The notes under the pieces are model-generated. The model was given only the letters and a program-made list of their open reading frames with translations, had not been told where the DNA came from and made no database searches. DNA of 64,000 nucleotides from Lewinellaceae bacterium (GTDB taxonomy: Bacteria; Bacteroidota; Bacteroidia; Chitinophagales; Saprospiraceae). How positions within the stretch are numbered: position 1 is the first letter of the stretch; each line of letters starts with the position of its first letter. A program made the position numbers and the translations under genes. Positions 40,016 through 49,900 of this stretch are shown piece after piece. The stretch lies in the NCBI GenBank assembly GCA_020636095.1, contig JACJYN010000004.1:744001-808000 (forward strand). The letters are read 5' to 3'.

Positions 40016-40531
40016 CTACTTCCGCGCCTTCTTCCCCCGGTAGGCCTTCAGCACATAGCAATCCTCCTTGGCGATCGGCGTAAATAAGTCTGCTTCCTGG
40101 ATGATGATCTTGGCGGTCGTCTGTTCGATAGCGGCAATCTCGACACGGACCCCCTCCCCTTTCAGGTGCCGAACCAACTCTACATAATCCGAATCACCGG
40201 AAAGAATGATGATGGTGTCCACCTTAGTGGCAATTTGGGTCGCTTTGATGGTCAGGGGGATGTCGGCGGACTTGTGGCAGGGTATGACCGAACCGTGAAA
40301 GTTGTGCAGCAGGCGTTCCGCCAGTTTGGGAGAGATGCTTATCCCTTCCCGGAAGTAAAGCAACCGGCTCAACCCCCGTCCATCCAGGAGCTTGGGAATC
40401 AGTTTATCAAAATCGATCAGCGCGTTTTCATCGTTGAACAAATGATGGAGGCTCTTTTCTATATTATTTCCGTCAATCAGTATGGCTACCGACTGGTTGA
40501 TATTTACTTTCACTTCGGGATATTCACTCAT
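40016..40531 (-). CDS. NYN-domain (PIN-like) protein, LabA/DUF88 type
   Basis: A 171-residue protein of the NYN family of PIN-like RNases: AILIDGNNIEKSL with the first acidic residue, SADIPLTIKA with the second, and IIILSGDSDYVELVRHLKGE with the third. These bind Mg2+ and suggest RNA cleavage; some LabA-type members act in regulation instead. It has no membrane segment. Its downstream flank carries a C10 homopolymer three bases after the stop. A single minus-strand gene with a 144-bp gap to the next gene upstream. Confidence 0.85.
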   Translation of the reverse strand: MSEYPEVKVNINQSVAILIDGNNIEKSLHHLFNDENALIDFDKLIPKLLDGRGLSRLLYFREGISISPKLAERLLHNFHGSVIPCHKSADIPLTIKATQIATKVDTIIILSGDSDYVELVRHLKGEGVRVEIAAIEQTTAKIIIQEADLFTPIAKEDCYVLKAYRGKKARK

Positions 40532-40675
40532 AATAATAAGTTTAGGATTGCAAAAATAGGCAAAAGAAACCTTAAAACAAGGACATGCGAGGGACTGAAC
40601 ACCAAAAGTAGTTTCCAGCCGCCATCAGCAACTTCCTGGAATAGGGATAGATGGAATTCATGCGGAGTCAGGCAC

Positions 40676-41773
40676 TCATTTCAATTTATCCTTCGCGCTC
40701 AGGGCGTACAAGGCAAAAGAAGCCAGCCAGTGCTCTCCGGCGTAATCGCCGCTGGTGATCTGAGGCAGGCTCTTTGCCATGTGCTGCGCCGCCAGGGCGG
40801 AAAGCTGTTCTTTTTGCCCCGGGAGTTTTTGGGCGATGGAATACAGCACCCAGGCGCGGCTGAAGTTCAGCCCGTCGAGATGAACGAGCTTGCCGTCCGT
40901 CCGGTCGCTCACTTCAGCGGGCGTCATTACCTGCCAGTTGGGCAGGAATTTGGCGAACCAATCCTGAAATTCCCTGGGGTCCAGCACCCGGCTCATGATA
41001 TCTGCCTCTTCCAGGCAGGGGGATAGAAAATCGAAGCCACTGGGCTCCCAGGAGATGGGGCAGCCCTGGTCTTTAAAGTAAAAATCACGGGCGCGAAATG
41101 CCACGAGCTCCTGCAATTCCCAGCGTTCGGTGGCCACCGCATAATCCCAGGCGAAGGCCAGGGCGAAAGCGGTATTGCTGTGTTCACCTACCCGAATGGG
41201 ATAGGTCAGTTTGGGAAGGAATTCGATAAATTTCTGGACGACGAGGTTTTCCAGCGGGCGAATTGCCTCCCGCCATTGTTTGCCCTGGGGATCATCCCAG
41301 GTCTGTAGTTCCTCTGCCAGTTTGAGCACCCACGCCCAACCGTAGGTGCGCTCGAAATTTTTGTTGAACTCATCGTCAAAGAAAGCTACTTCTTGCCGGA
41401 TATTTTCCTGGGTCAGGTTTTGGGATAAGAGGGCACGAATCTCCGTTGCCTGTGGCATATCCGGGAAAGTTTTCAGCAAACGCACCAGCGACCAGTGCCC
41501 GTGTACCGCCGAGTGCCAGTCGAAACAGCCGTAAAAAGCGGGATGTAATGCCCTGGGTTCCGCCAGATAAGTAGAGTCTCCCAATACCTGCCCCAGTTTA
41601 TTAGGGTATGGCTGGCCGATACAGTTAAATGCCAACTGGCTCAGGCGGGAGGCCTGTTCCTGGTTCAAGCGGACGTCAGGGATATTCTGCTGAGGGGCAG
41701 GCATTTGTTTAGGAGTTTGAGGCGAACAACTGGACAATAACAAGACGATGGTTGAAACAAAGAGATATTTCAT
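40676..41773 (-). CDS. DUF2891 lipoprotein
   Basis: A 365-residue protein with a lipoprotein signal (VLLLSSCS, Cys about 16). The body is a helical DUF2891 domain with ALHPAFYGCFDWHSAVHGHW, ERTYGWAWVLKLAEEL, VGEHSNTAFALAFAWDYA, FLSPCLEEADIMSRVL and SGDYAGEHWLASFALYAL. Conserved His, Asp and Trp residues suggest an (alpha/alpha) toroid with a catalytic site, but no activity has been assigned to the family as far as I know. It is probably anchored facing the periplasm or surface. A single gene. Confidence 0.88.
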   Translation of the reverse strand: MKYLFVSTIVLLLSSCSPQTPKQMPAPQQNIPDVRLNQEQASRLSQLAFNCIGQPYPNKLGQVLGDSTYLAEPRALHPAFYGCFDWHSAVHGHWSLVRLLKTFPDMPQATEIRALLSQNLTQENIRQEVAFFDDEFNKNFERTYGWAWVLKLAEELQTWDDPQGKQWREAIRPLENLVVQKFIEFLPKLTYPIRVGEHSNTAFALAFAWDYAVATERWELQELVAFRARDFYFKDQGCPISWEPSGFDFLSPCLEEADIMSRVLDPREFQDWFAKFLPNWQVMTPAEVSDRTDGKLVHLDGLNFSRAWVLYSIAQKLPGQKEQLSALAAQHMAKSLPQITSGDYAGEHWLASFALYALSAKDKLK

Positions 41774-41968
41774 TGCGATCTTTTTTCTGGGTAGTAAAGT
41801 AGCCCGATAAATAGTTATTTAGTAAAACAACGATCTAAAAAAGAAGTGCGCTCCACGTCCTCAAAAATAAAAAAACAGGCTGCCTCCAACCGGCATTTTT
41901 AAATTTCGTACTGCAGGAATGGTACATTTAAGATGCAAAGGCCTTATCTTTCAAAAAAATAACGACCC

Positions 41969-42580
41969 ATGAAAACGATACTCACCGCACTTCTAATGGG
42001 ATTTTTCTTTTTAGTAGCCTGTAATAATTCCCAGTCTAACCGCCAGGCTGATGCTGATTCGGCCCAAATGGAGAAACCGTCGGAAGAAATGGCTACCGAA
42101 TCAGAATCGTCAGAGGAGGAAGCCCGGTCAAAACGCCCCAGCCCCCCACGAACGGCAAGCGGCGCCATCGGAGACGTTTCCGTGGAAATAGCTTACAGCA
42201 GCCCTTCTATGAAAGGCCGCAAAATATGGGGAGGGCTGGTTCCTTATGGGGAGGTGTGGCGAACCGGCGCCAACGAAGCTACCACTATTACGCTTTCCAA
42301 AACAGCCTTAGTAGAAGGTAAAAAAATAGCCGCCGGCAAATATGCGCTCTTCACCATTCCGGGCGAGGATAAATGGACCGTAATATTCAACTCGGTGGCC
42401 GAACAGTGGGGCTCCTACGAGTATGACAAAGCCAAAGACGCACTGAGGGTGGAAGTCACCCCGCAGCCGCTAAATGACCACGTGGAGGCCCTGGAGTTTG
42501 TCGTGGAAGACGGCAAAGTGATACTCCGATGGGAAAAACGGGCGGTACCCATCAGCATCGCTCCGGTCCCTGCCGGTTGA
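41969..42580 (+). CDS. DUF2911 lipoprotein
   Basis: A 203-residue lipoprotein (FFFLVAC, Cys about 18). An acidic Ser/Glu-rich linker (about 25-52) leads to the DUF2911 domain: RTASGAIGDVSVEIAYSSPS, GRKIWGGLVPYGEVWRTGAN, EATTITLSKTALVEGKKIAA and GKYALFTIPGEDKWTVIFNS. This beta-sandwich domain is frequent in Bacteroidota, and its function is unknown. The upstream TATCTTTC at 41945-41952 is a possible -7 box. Confidence 0.88.
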   Translation: MKTILTALLMGFFFLVACNNSQSNRQADADSAQMEKPSEEMATESESSEEEARSKRPSPPRTASGAIGDVSVEIAYSSPSMKGRKIWGGLVPYGEVWRTGANEATTITLSKTALVEGKKIAAGKYALFTIPGEDKWTVIFNSVAEQWGSYEYDKAKDALRVEVTPQPLNDHVEALEFVVEDGKVILRWEKRAVPISIAPVPAG

Positions 42581-42649
42581 TTGATTCCCGGATATCGCAC
42601 CTGAATACGGTTGTTACTTCCCAACCAAAAGCATTGAAGCAACCTGAAC

Positions 42650-43045
42650 ATGATGGCATTTCTCAAACTATACTTCATCGCCCTGGTGGCTTTCTTCCCA
42701 CTGGACATGCTCTGGCTGGGCTGGATCGGCCGTAGCTTCTACCGCCAGCAGCTTGGGCCCCTGATGCGGGAACAAACGGATTGGCTGGCAGCGCTGCTTT
42801 TCTACCTGCTCTTTCTGGCCGGCATCATCGTCTTCGTCGTTCAGCCATCACTCCAGGGTGAAGCCCGCGACGTACTGCTTCGCGGCGCCTTCTTCGGCCT
42901 GGTTACTTACGCCACTTATGACCTGGTCAACCGGGCTGTCATCAACCATTTTTCGTGGACGCTGGTCATGGTAGATATGTTGTGGGGAGTGGTGCTTTGT
43001 ACTACGGTGAGCTGGGTAACCTGGTATTTTGGGCTAAAGGTATAA
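42650..43045 (+). CDS. DUF2177 membrane protein
   Basis: A 131-residue integral membrane protein with four hydrophobic segments (about 5-25, 45-65, 75-95, 105-128). It has the family's FPLDMLWLGWIGRSFYRQQL and ATYDLVNRAVINHFSW motifs. Function unknown. It overlaps the convergent DUF92 gene by 12 bp at the 3' end, so there is no room for a terminator between them. Confidence 0.88.
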   Translation: MMAFLKLYFIALVAFFPLDMLWLGWIGRSFYRQQLGPLMREQTDWLAALLFYLLFLAGIIVFVVQPSLQGEARDVLLRGAFFGLVTYATYDLVNRAVINHFSWTLVMVDMLWGVVLCTTVSWVTWYFGLKV

Positions 43046-43762
43046 ACAATACCCCCCCATAAAAGCCGCAGCGGACAGGGTGCTGACGAGGTTGACGCCA
43101 TGATTATCCAGGTATCCCCGCTGTTGAAGGCTGCCACCCAGTATAGAATCCACCAGATTGCCCATAAAGCCGGCGGCGCCTATCCCAAACACCATCGCTC
43201 CCCAGCCCGACATCAGGGCAAAGACGATGGCAATGATCACGCTGCCCAACAAGCCAAAGGCAGTGCCCTCAGGACTGATAACTCCATCTTCCCCTCTTAC
43301 TCCCGGCTGAAAACTCAGTATGCGCCAATAACTGCTGCCATAGATATTGCCCATCTCGGAAGACAAGGTATCGGACGTGGCGGACGCCAGGCTGGCGGCC
43401 ATCATATATTGCAGGCAATGGGACTGCTCAGGCCAGCCCCAGGATACCAGCCCGATAACAGCCGCTACGCCTCCATTGGCCAATACGTTGGCCACCGACC
43501 GCCTCCCTTTATTTTCCTGGGCAACGCCCAATGCTGCTTTTTTTCTGGTATTCAAGGCCGTGGCGAAGGACCCTGTAACAAAAAACACACCTAACAAAAT
43601 CAGGATGGGCAGGCCCCCTCCTAAAAAAACAGAAAGGCTGGCCAGATAGCCGGCAACAGCCCCGCGATAATCCAAATGGCCGAGCGCAACCGCTGTCGTT
43701 GCCGCAAAGGCCAAGGCCGGCAAGGCCCAAAAAAGAGGATCGGAAAAAGGCATAAACAGCAA
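43034..43762 (-). CDS. DUF92/TMEM19-family membrane protein
   Basis: A 242-residue protein with about six membrane segments. Family text: LDYRGAVAGYLASLSVFLGG, FFVTGSFATALNTRKK, RSVANVLANGGVAAVIGL, ASLASATSDTLSSEMGNIYG, EGTAFGLLGSVIIAIVFAL, AAGFMGNLVDSILGGSLQQR. Relatives include plant VTE6 phytyl-phosphate kinase, so a lipid or isoprenoid phosphate substrate is possible but unproven. The Asp-Thr-Leu-Ser-Ser-Glu segment would be the active-site loop. Convergent and overlapping with the DUF2177 gene. Confidence 0.85.
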   Translation of the reverse strand: MLFMPFSDPLFWALPALAFAATTAVALGHLDYRGAVAGYLASLSVFLGGGLPILILLGVFFVTGSFATALNTRKKAALGVAQENKGRRSVANVLANGGVAAVIGLVSWGWPEQSHCLQYMMAASLASATSDTLSSEMGNIYGSSYWRILSFQPGVRGEDGVISPEGTAFGLLGSVIIAIVFALMSGWGAMVFGIGAAGFMGNLVDSILGGSLQQRGYLDNHGVNLVSTLSAAAFMGGYCLYL

Positions 43763-43943
43763 TGTTTTAGGTACGGGTAAGGTAGTTAGTTCTCTAATTC
43801 TTTCGCCTGAACCTACTCTTCAGATAATTTTTATTCCAAAAAAAACTCAAAAAATAAATTTTTATGTTAAATTGAAGGGGAAAATCAGTGTAAAACGACC
43901 TTCAACCTACTATTTCCCTAATATTATTATAAAAACTAACCGT

Positions 43944-44432
43944 ATGAACCAGTATCCATCCGTTACTAAATTCATGGCTACCAAGCTAATCACCTTTACC
44001 CCTGAGACGGATATAGGCGAAGCCATCGATGTCATCCTGAAGAAAAAGATATCCGGAGCACCTGTGCTCAATGCAAAAAAGGAACTGGTTGGAATGTTAT
44101 CAGAAGTGGACTGTCTGAGAATTCTTCTGGAGGGCCCCTACAATAAGGAGCCAGAAAAAATGACCACGGTCGCAGATTACATGTCTACCTCCGTTAAGAC
44201 CATAAGTATCGAAAAAACCATCCTCGACGCTGCCTATGAATTTGTCCATTCAGGCTTTAAGCGCCTGCCGGTTACGGACCAGGGCCAATTGGTCGGCCAG
44301 ATCAGCCGGGTGGACGTGCTCCGGGCCATTCAGAAAATGAAGCCTCATATCCACCACGTACCGGATTCCTGGAAAGGCCGTCAGCCGGAATTGCCGAATC
44401 ACAAGAAATCGAGGTATTCTGAAAATTCTTAA
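43944..44432 (+). CDS. Tandem CBS-domain protein
   Basis: A 162-residue cytoplasmic protein consisting of two CBS domains: about 5-65 (FMATKLITFTPETDIGEAID, ISGAPVLNAKKELVGMLSEV) and about 78-135 (YMSTSVKTISIEKTILDAAY, FKRLPVTDQGQLVGQISRVD). Such pairs bind adenine nucleotides and usually act as energy sensors. A basic tail follows. The ATG at 43944 is preferred because the upstream in-frame part is AT-rich and lacks domain similarity. Partner protein unknown. Confidence 0.88.
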   Translation: MNQYPSVTKFMATKLITFTPETDIGEAIDVILKKKISGAPVLNAKKELVGMLSEVDCLRILLEGPYNKEPEKMTTVADYMSTSVKTISIEKTILDAAYEFVHSGFKRLPVTDQGQLVGQISRVDVLRAIQKMKPHIHHVPDSWKGRQPELPNHKKSRYSENS

Positions 44433-44444
44433 AAACCAACCCAC

Positions 44445-45431
44445 TTATTTATAGCCCGCCAGCAATTGCCTCCGGATGGGCTCCTTTACCTCTTCTTCCA
44501 CAAAAGCTGCCTCCAGGGCATGGAGATTGCACTGAAGAAGTTGTTCCTTTTCCCAGTGGAAGGTGTCGTGTAATTGGCGGTATTCCTCCTCGAGAGTTAC
44601 ATTTGAGATCGCACGCCCATCCGTATTGATGCCCAGTGAGAGCCCCTGGTTATAGAGGTAATTTACGGGATGGCTGGCCAGGCTTTCATACATATTGGTC
44701 TGTAAATTGCTCGTCGGGCATACCTCCAGGTGAATGTTGTTTGTTTTAAGGTGTTCGACCAGCCCGGGATCTTCTGCGCAACGGACGCCATGGCCGATCC
44801 GTTGAGGGGTGAAATTCCGGAGCACCTCCCAGATGCTGTCTGCCCCCCGGGCCTCTCCCGCATGGGAGGTACAGGGGATACCTCGCTGTCGGGCATAATG
44901 GAAAGCAGCAGTATGTGCCTCTACCGGATAGCCTGCCTCGTCACCGGCAATATCGAAACCAACGACATGGGTACCTTTGAACTGTTCTACCAGGCGTATA
45001 GTCTGCAGGCTTTCCGATTCGGAGAAATGACGGAGGGTACACAAGATGAGCCTGGCTTCCAGCCGGGTAGCCTTAATGCCCTTTTCCAGGGCTTCATTTA
45101 CTACTGACACGGCCGCTTCAGGCGCCATGCCTTTTCGCGTATGGAGCAGGGGCGCAAAACGAATTTCCGCGTACAATACCCCCTCTGCATTCAACTGCTC
45201 CATTAAATCCAGCGTTACCCATTCCAACTGCTGAGGGGATTGCATCAGCCGTATGCCATGTTCCGCCCGGGAAAGATAATCGGCCAGGTCCTGGCATCTT
45301 ACCGGCGCGGTAAAGTTGTGCCGGTATTGCTCTACTGTAAGAGAAGGTTCAATACGGGAAGCCACCTGATAACTGAGCGAACAGTCCAGATGCAAATGAA
45401 GTTCTATTTTAGGCAACCCTCTGAAATCCAT
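44445..45431 (-). CDS. add: Adenosine deaminase-family protein
   Basis: A 328-residue TIM-barrel metalloenzyme. Zn ligands and catalytic residues are visible: PKIELHLHLD, CTSHAGEARG, RIGHGVRCA and LGINTDGRA. The catalytic Glu lies in HAGEA. In classical adenosine deaminases the last motif reads NTDDP, the second Asp contacting the purine; here it is Gly, a variation known in some bacterial members that may shift substrate preference. The reaction would be deamination of adenosine or a related nucleoside to the inosine form. It is preceded on the same strand by the desaturase gene (41 bp gap). Confidence 0.88.
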   Translation of the reverse strand: MDFRGLPKIELHLHLDCSLSYQVASRIEPSLTVEQYRHNFTAPVRCQDLADYLSRAEHGIRLMQSPQQLEWVTLDLMEQLNAEGVLYAEIRFAPLLHTRKGMAPEAAVSVVNEALEKGIKATRLEARLILCTLRHFSESESLQTIRLVEQFKGTHVVGFDIAGDEAGYPVEAHTAAFHYARQRGIPCTSHAGEARGADSIWEVLRNFTPQRIGHGVRCAEDPGLVEHLKTNNIHLEVCPTSNLQTNMYESLASHPVNYLYNQGLSLGINTDGRAISNVTLEEEYRQLHDTFHWEKEQLLQCNLHALEAAFVEEEVKEPIRRQLLAGYK

Positions 45432-45472
45432 GCGCCACTTTTAATGCCGGTTTATCTACCAGCGGGAAAAAT

Positions 45473-46564
45473 TCATCCCGCCACTCCCAGGTGTCTCAAC
45501 ATTCGCCCGTGGTTGATCAAGGCATCCATGAAAGTGGGTTGTATTTTGTAAGGGAGCCCGAAAGACTGGGCCGTATCCTTTACGATTTTGGAGATTTTCG
45601 GATAGTGGATATGGCAAATATTGGGAAAGAGGTGATGTTCGATCTGGTAGTTGAGCCCACCAATGAACCACGACATGATGCGGCTCCTGGGCGCGAAGTT
45701 GGCCGTAGTCAGCAGCTGGTGGATCGCCCAGCTGTTCTCCATATTGCCCTCCTGGTCGGGCATTGGGTACTCGGCTTCATCCATCACATGAGCGGTCTGA
45801 AAGACACAAGCCGTTGTAAATCCGAGGATGAAATGGAAAAGCAGGAAAAACGACAGCGTCATCCACCAGGGGATACTCACCAGAAATATCGGGATAAACA
45901 ACAAATAGGTATAGTAAACGGCCTTGGTGGAGACCAGTTCGAATAAAGCGGCGCCAAACTTAATGCCCTGAGCTTCCAGCATACCGTTTCTACGGTAACG
46001 GAGGAGCTGGCGAAAATCCTTGGTAGTGATCCACATCATGGTCATCAGGCCGTAAAAGAACCAGGCGTATATGTGCTGGAAGCGGTGGAACCAGTAACGC
46101 TCCTGATGAGGAGAGAACCGCAGGATTTTTCCTGCGTCGATATCCTCGTCCATGCCATGCACATTGGTAAAAGAATGATGAAGGACATTGTGTTGTATCC
46201 GCCAGTTGACGGCACTCCCACCGATGAAGTTCATTACAAAGCCCAGTACCTTATTGACATGCTGATTGCGGGAATAAGCCCCGTGGTTGGCATCGTGCAT
46301 AACAGAAAAGCCAATACTGGCAGTAGCGAAGGCCATCACAATCCAGCAGGCCAGAATAGCCATTGGCTGAGCCACCAGCCCACTCAGCATAAGCCCGTAA
46401 GGAATGAGGAAAGACAAGAGCAGGACGATAGTTTTGACCACCATCCTGGTATTGGCGTAACGGCTGATGTTGTTTTCCTGAAAATAGTCGTTTACCCTTT
46501 TGCGAAGAACCAACATGAAATCTTTATGTTGGGTCCGGTTGAATTTTATTTCCTTGAAGTTCAT
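45473..46564 (-). CDS. Membrane fatty acid (acyl-CoA/acyl-lipid) desaturase
   Basis: A 363-residue di-iron membrane desaturase. The three histidine boxes are intact: HDANH (90-94), HNVLHH (125-130) and QIEHH (307-311). The Q-x-x-HH form of the third box is typical of front-end and acyl-lipid desaturases. No cytochrome b5 domain is fused. Hydrophobic segments lie at about 43-65, 68-90 and 205-250. It inserts a double bond in membrane fatty acids using O2; the position is unknown. It fits an aerobic, possibly cold-adapted organism. Confidence 0.9.
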   Translation of the reverse strand: MNFKEIKFNRTQHKDFMLVLRKRVNDYFQENNISRYANTRMVVKTIVLLLSFLIPYGLMLSGLVAQPMAILACWIVMAFATASIGFSVMHDANHGAYSRNQHVNKVLGFVMNFIGGSAVNWRIQHNVLHHSFTNVHGMDEDIDAGKILRFSPHQERYWFHRFQHIYAWFFYGLMTMMWITTKDFRQLLRYRRNGMLEAQGIKFGAALFELVSTKAVYYTYLLFIPIFLVSIPWWMTLSFFLLFHFILGFTTACVFQTAHVMDEAEYPMPDQEGNMENSWAIHQLLTTANFAPRSRIMSWFIGGLNYQIEHHLFPNICHIHYPKISKIVKDTAQSFGLPYKIQPTFMDALINHGRMLRHLGVAG

Positions 46565-46923
46565 TTTCTGATAAATAATTATAAAAAATGGGAACCGCCT
46601 CTTGGGTGTCTTGCTGCCTTTAAATAGAATGAGGAATAATCCAGATGAAAATTTCTATGTCAGATGGAGAAAAAGGGCAGAAAACAAGCCTGAAGGCTGG
46701 AATCGCTCACAAAATATTAAAGATTACGGAATCCCTTCTGAAAAAGCTTGTTAAATTTATACTAACAGGGCCACCGAATGGTAAAAAACACAGGGCAGCT
46801 CCATAGGAACTACCCTGTGTTGATCTTAAATCATTATTTCAAACACGGAATGGATTACTTAAGTTCAGCCGCTGCTCAATTCACCGGAGCCCCTGGCATT
46901 TTTCTTTATTTGTCCGTCGGGAA
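46565..46923. other. Intergenic region between desaturase and the large exported-protein gene
   Basis: It holds the desaturase promoter region (AT-rich, about 46570-46780, no clear box on the minus strand) and the terminator at 46787-46821. No gene was recognised. Confidence 0.4.
46787..46821 (-). terminator. Rho-independent terminator of the minus-strand folD-prmA run
   Basis: AACACAGGG (46787-46795) pairs with CCCTGTGTT (46813-46821), and the inner arms add AG/CT and TCC/GGA pairs around an ATA loop. The preceding A6 (46783-46788) reads as a T run on the minus strand, so it ends transcription of the large gene about 100 bp after its stop. Confidence 0.75.
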
Positions 46924-49900
46924 TTACTTCCTGGCCGACTTCACCCGATTGAAGAAGAGGCGAGCGGTGCCCACATCCACGTCCTGAATCTCATAGGTGT
47001 TGCCATCATCCATTTTAATGACCTTTTCCTTGCTCTTCATTCCCGCCAATTCTTCCATAAAGGCAGGATTGTTGGAAGTAACGCTGAGGATACCTTGTTT
47101 AAAGCCAAAAAAGTAGAAAAGTTCACTAGGTGATTTGAGGTAAATATAGAGCCGGTCATCATCATTGGATGGCATTTTAAACTCGATATAAGATTCCATC
47201 ATTCTGTTGATCAGTTCCCCATTGATACTGGCTACTGCATTCTTGTCCTCCATTGAAATGAAGGACTGGTATTCTGCGTTCCACTTCATGGGTATCCGGC
47301 TAAAAAGGAAGGTGTAGGGGTTCACCTTCTCCGGCACCTCCATCAACCCGGTACCCAGGCTAGCCAGGGTAGCGTCGGTTTCCTTGCCCGGAGGCAGAAG
47401 ATTGGACACAGCCCTTCGGTAAAAATCCAGGTCGGTGAGGTAGACCACCGGGCTGGCGTCAAAGCTCATAGACTCAATGTCGGTAATCATGATTTTCAGC
47501 AGCCGGTCCGGAACGATCAACTGAATGCCAGTCATCACATCCGCTTCCACTTCATACACTTGTTCACGGGGCGCCAAGGGGGCGGCCGACAGGTCCATCG
47601 TATCAGAGATGATCATATTTTCCTCCTGGGGAGCAGATTCTTTAAATTCGGAACGGATCGTTCCGGCAGCGTCCACCTTCACGTATTTCAGGCCGGAGCC
47701 CATATTAAAGGCGCCTTCTCCCTCCAGTTTGCCGTCCCGGTTGCGGAATACCAACTGGTTGCCGCGCAGGTTGCCGCCAATGACCTTGAGTGAGTCGCCA
47801 AAAATAAACTGGTCCTTGTCCTTATCGAGCCGGAAGACTCCTTTTACAGGCAGAATGGGCCGGTCTTTGCGGAAGAACAAGGGCATCATCACCCGCGGAT
47901 ATACCTCTGCCGACTCCTTACCCAGGAAAAATCCAGTCGCCAGGGGTTCGCCATCGTAATTCTTGGGTTCATCATAGTTGATGACCAGGTTATTCTTGTC
48001 GGCCTTACTGCTTACGGTAAACCAGTATGGGGAGGGTAACCTTTCCGAATCCAGCCGGGCAAACCCTTCAAAGGAGAGGTCTTTGGACTCCGCTTCCAGG
48101 CTGATGGTGCCCCGGAATTCCGTCCGTTGGTCGATGTAAAAGTTATCCTCCGGCGTCACCTCTCCTGTAGCCCGGGTCACGACCCGCTTCTGGCTGTAGG
48201 CGCCTTTGCCTACCGGCTGGCCCACAATATTGGCAAACTCGATTTCCTGTTCCCTGTCTCCAATATTGTATTCATAGAAACCGGTGGCTCGGTACAAGCG
48301 CTTGCCGAGAATATCTGCCGTAGCCCGGTTGATGACGTGGTAACGGTTGAGTGTATCCGCGATGATCCTGGCGTTTTCCAGGGTGGCCATAATGCCCCCG
48401 CGGCCAATTTCCAGGTAATTGCTGTCGGGATAAATAAAAGCGTCGGCAGCTACTACAAAAGGCACCCCACTCACCTTGAGCTCATCGGTCTTCAGGTCGT
48501 AAAAAGCTTCTCCTCCTTCAAAGAAAAGGGAATCCTGATTGGGATGAATAGAAACGAAACGCCCGGGTTTGAGCGGGTCCGACTTGAAGGTAATATTTTC
48601 CTGGGCCATGTCCCAGGTAAATTCGTTCATTGAGGTTCTATACTGAATGGCGGGCAGCGTTGTCTCCAGAAATTCATCGTTGGCTTTGAAGGTAGCCTGC
48701 TGCTCTTCAAAGTCCACATCACTTTGCACATTGCGGGTTTCGAGGGCAATATCTTTGAGGTCCTGAGTTTTGATCTTGACATCAGTGGTATCGGCTTTGG
48801 AAGAAAACGCACCAAAAGAGAAGAGGTGAGATTTCATCGTGGCCTTATCCCAGTCAAAGGTTCCGTCTCCCTTGAGCCCTCCCGGTGTAAGGATCAGGGT
48901 TCCTTCCAGCGTATGCTGCCCTTCCTGAAAAAGGGCAAAGGGCGCTTCTGCAGAACGGATGTACATACTATCCTTATAAGGGCGCCAGTCGATTTTGACA
49001 TCAAACCCCTGAGCGCGGGGCACCTCCAACCCTTCTTCCCGGCTCTCTTCCAGGTCGAACCGCTCGGCACTGGCCAACATTTGTTTGGGCATGAAGATAA
49101 TGTCCTCCGAATAAATGGAAGCTCCCAGGTATTTTACATTGCCCTTTGCCAGCAAGCCCACATTGCTCAGGCTGATTTCCCCATCGTAATTCCCTTTTTC
49201 CTGGTAAGCCGGGTAGCCTTCCGCCGGGGTGTTGGTGATAAAACCAAGGGAGGTATCAACCTGCAGGCTCACCGTCTCGTCAAAGGGCGGGAAAATATCG
49301 GCGGAAAAGAGCGTGCCGTCAAACAGGATATCTTCTTTAGTAAAAAAATCGAGGTGGTTGAAGCTGAAGGGAGTCAGCTGGAAGTAAAAAGAGTCCCGTG
49401 TATAAACCCCATTTTGTGTCTTTTGATAGTCGTAAAACACAAAAGAGTTGTCTTTGCTTTGCAGCGACGGAAAGAGCGGAATATCATCTTTCCCGGATTT
49501 ATTGGATGGCGCATCGATCAGCAGGACTCCCGTCATGTGTTCGATGCGGGAGCCGATGGACAGCGCCTCTGGCCGGCCGTCATTGATTTTGCCGGTAGGA
49601 ATGAAGAAGTCAAAAAACCGTATGGAGTCCAGGTTGAACTGAAATTCGTCATACTTGAAGTGAAAATCCTTGCCCTCCAGGGTGGAAAAGCCGGCAAATA
49701 CCTTGCCGTCAAAATCAATATCTCTTTTGGGCAGCATGGTTATCTGCTTGCCGAACGGAATGATGGCCACCCGTTGTCTTTCGCTGAACTCCACAAAATC
49801 TACTCCCCGGATATCGATGCTGTTATCCCTTAGGTTCATGATGGCGTTGGTGCTATCCGTTTCCGATTTGATCTTGAGCACATCATAATCGGTCTTCTTG

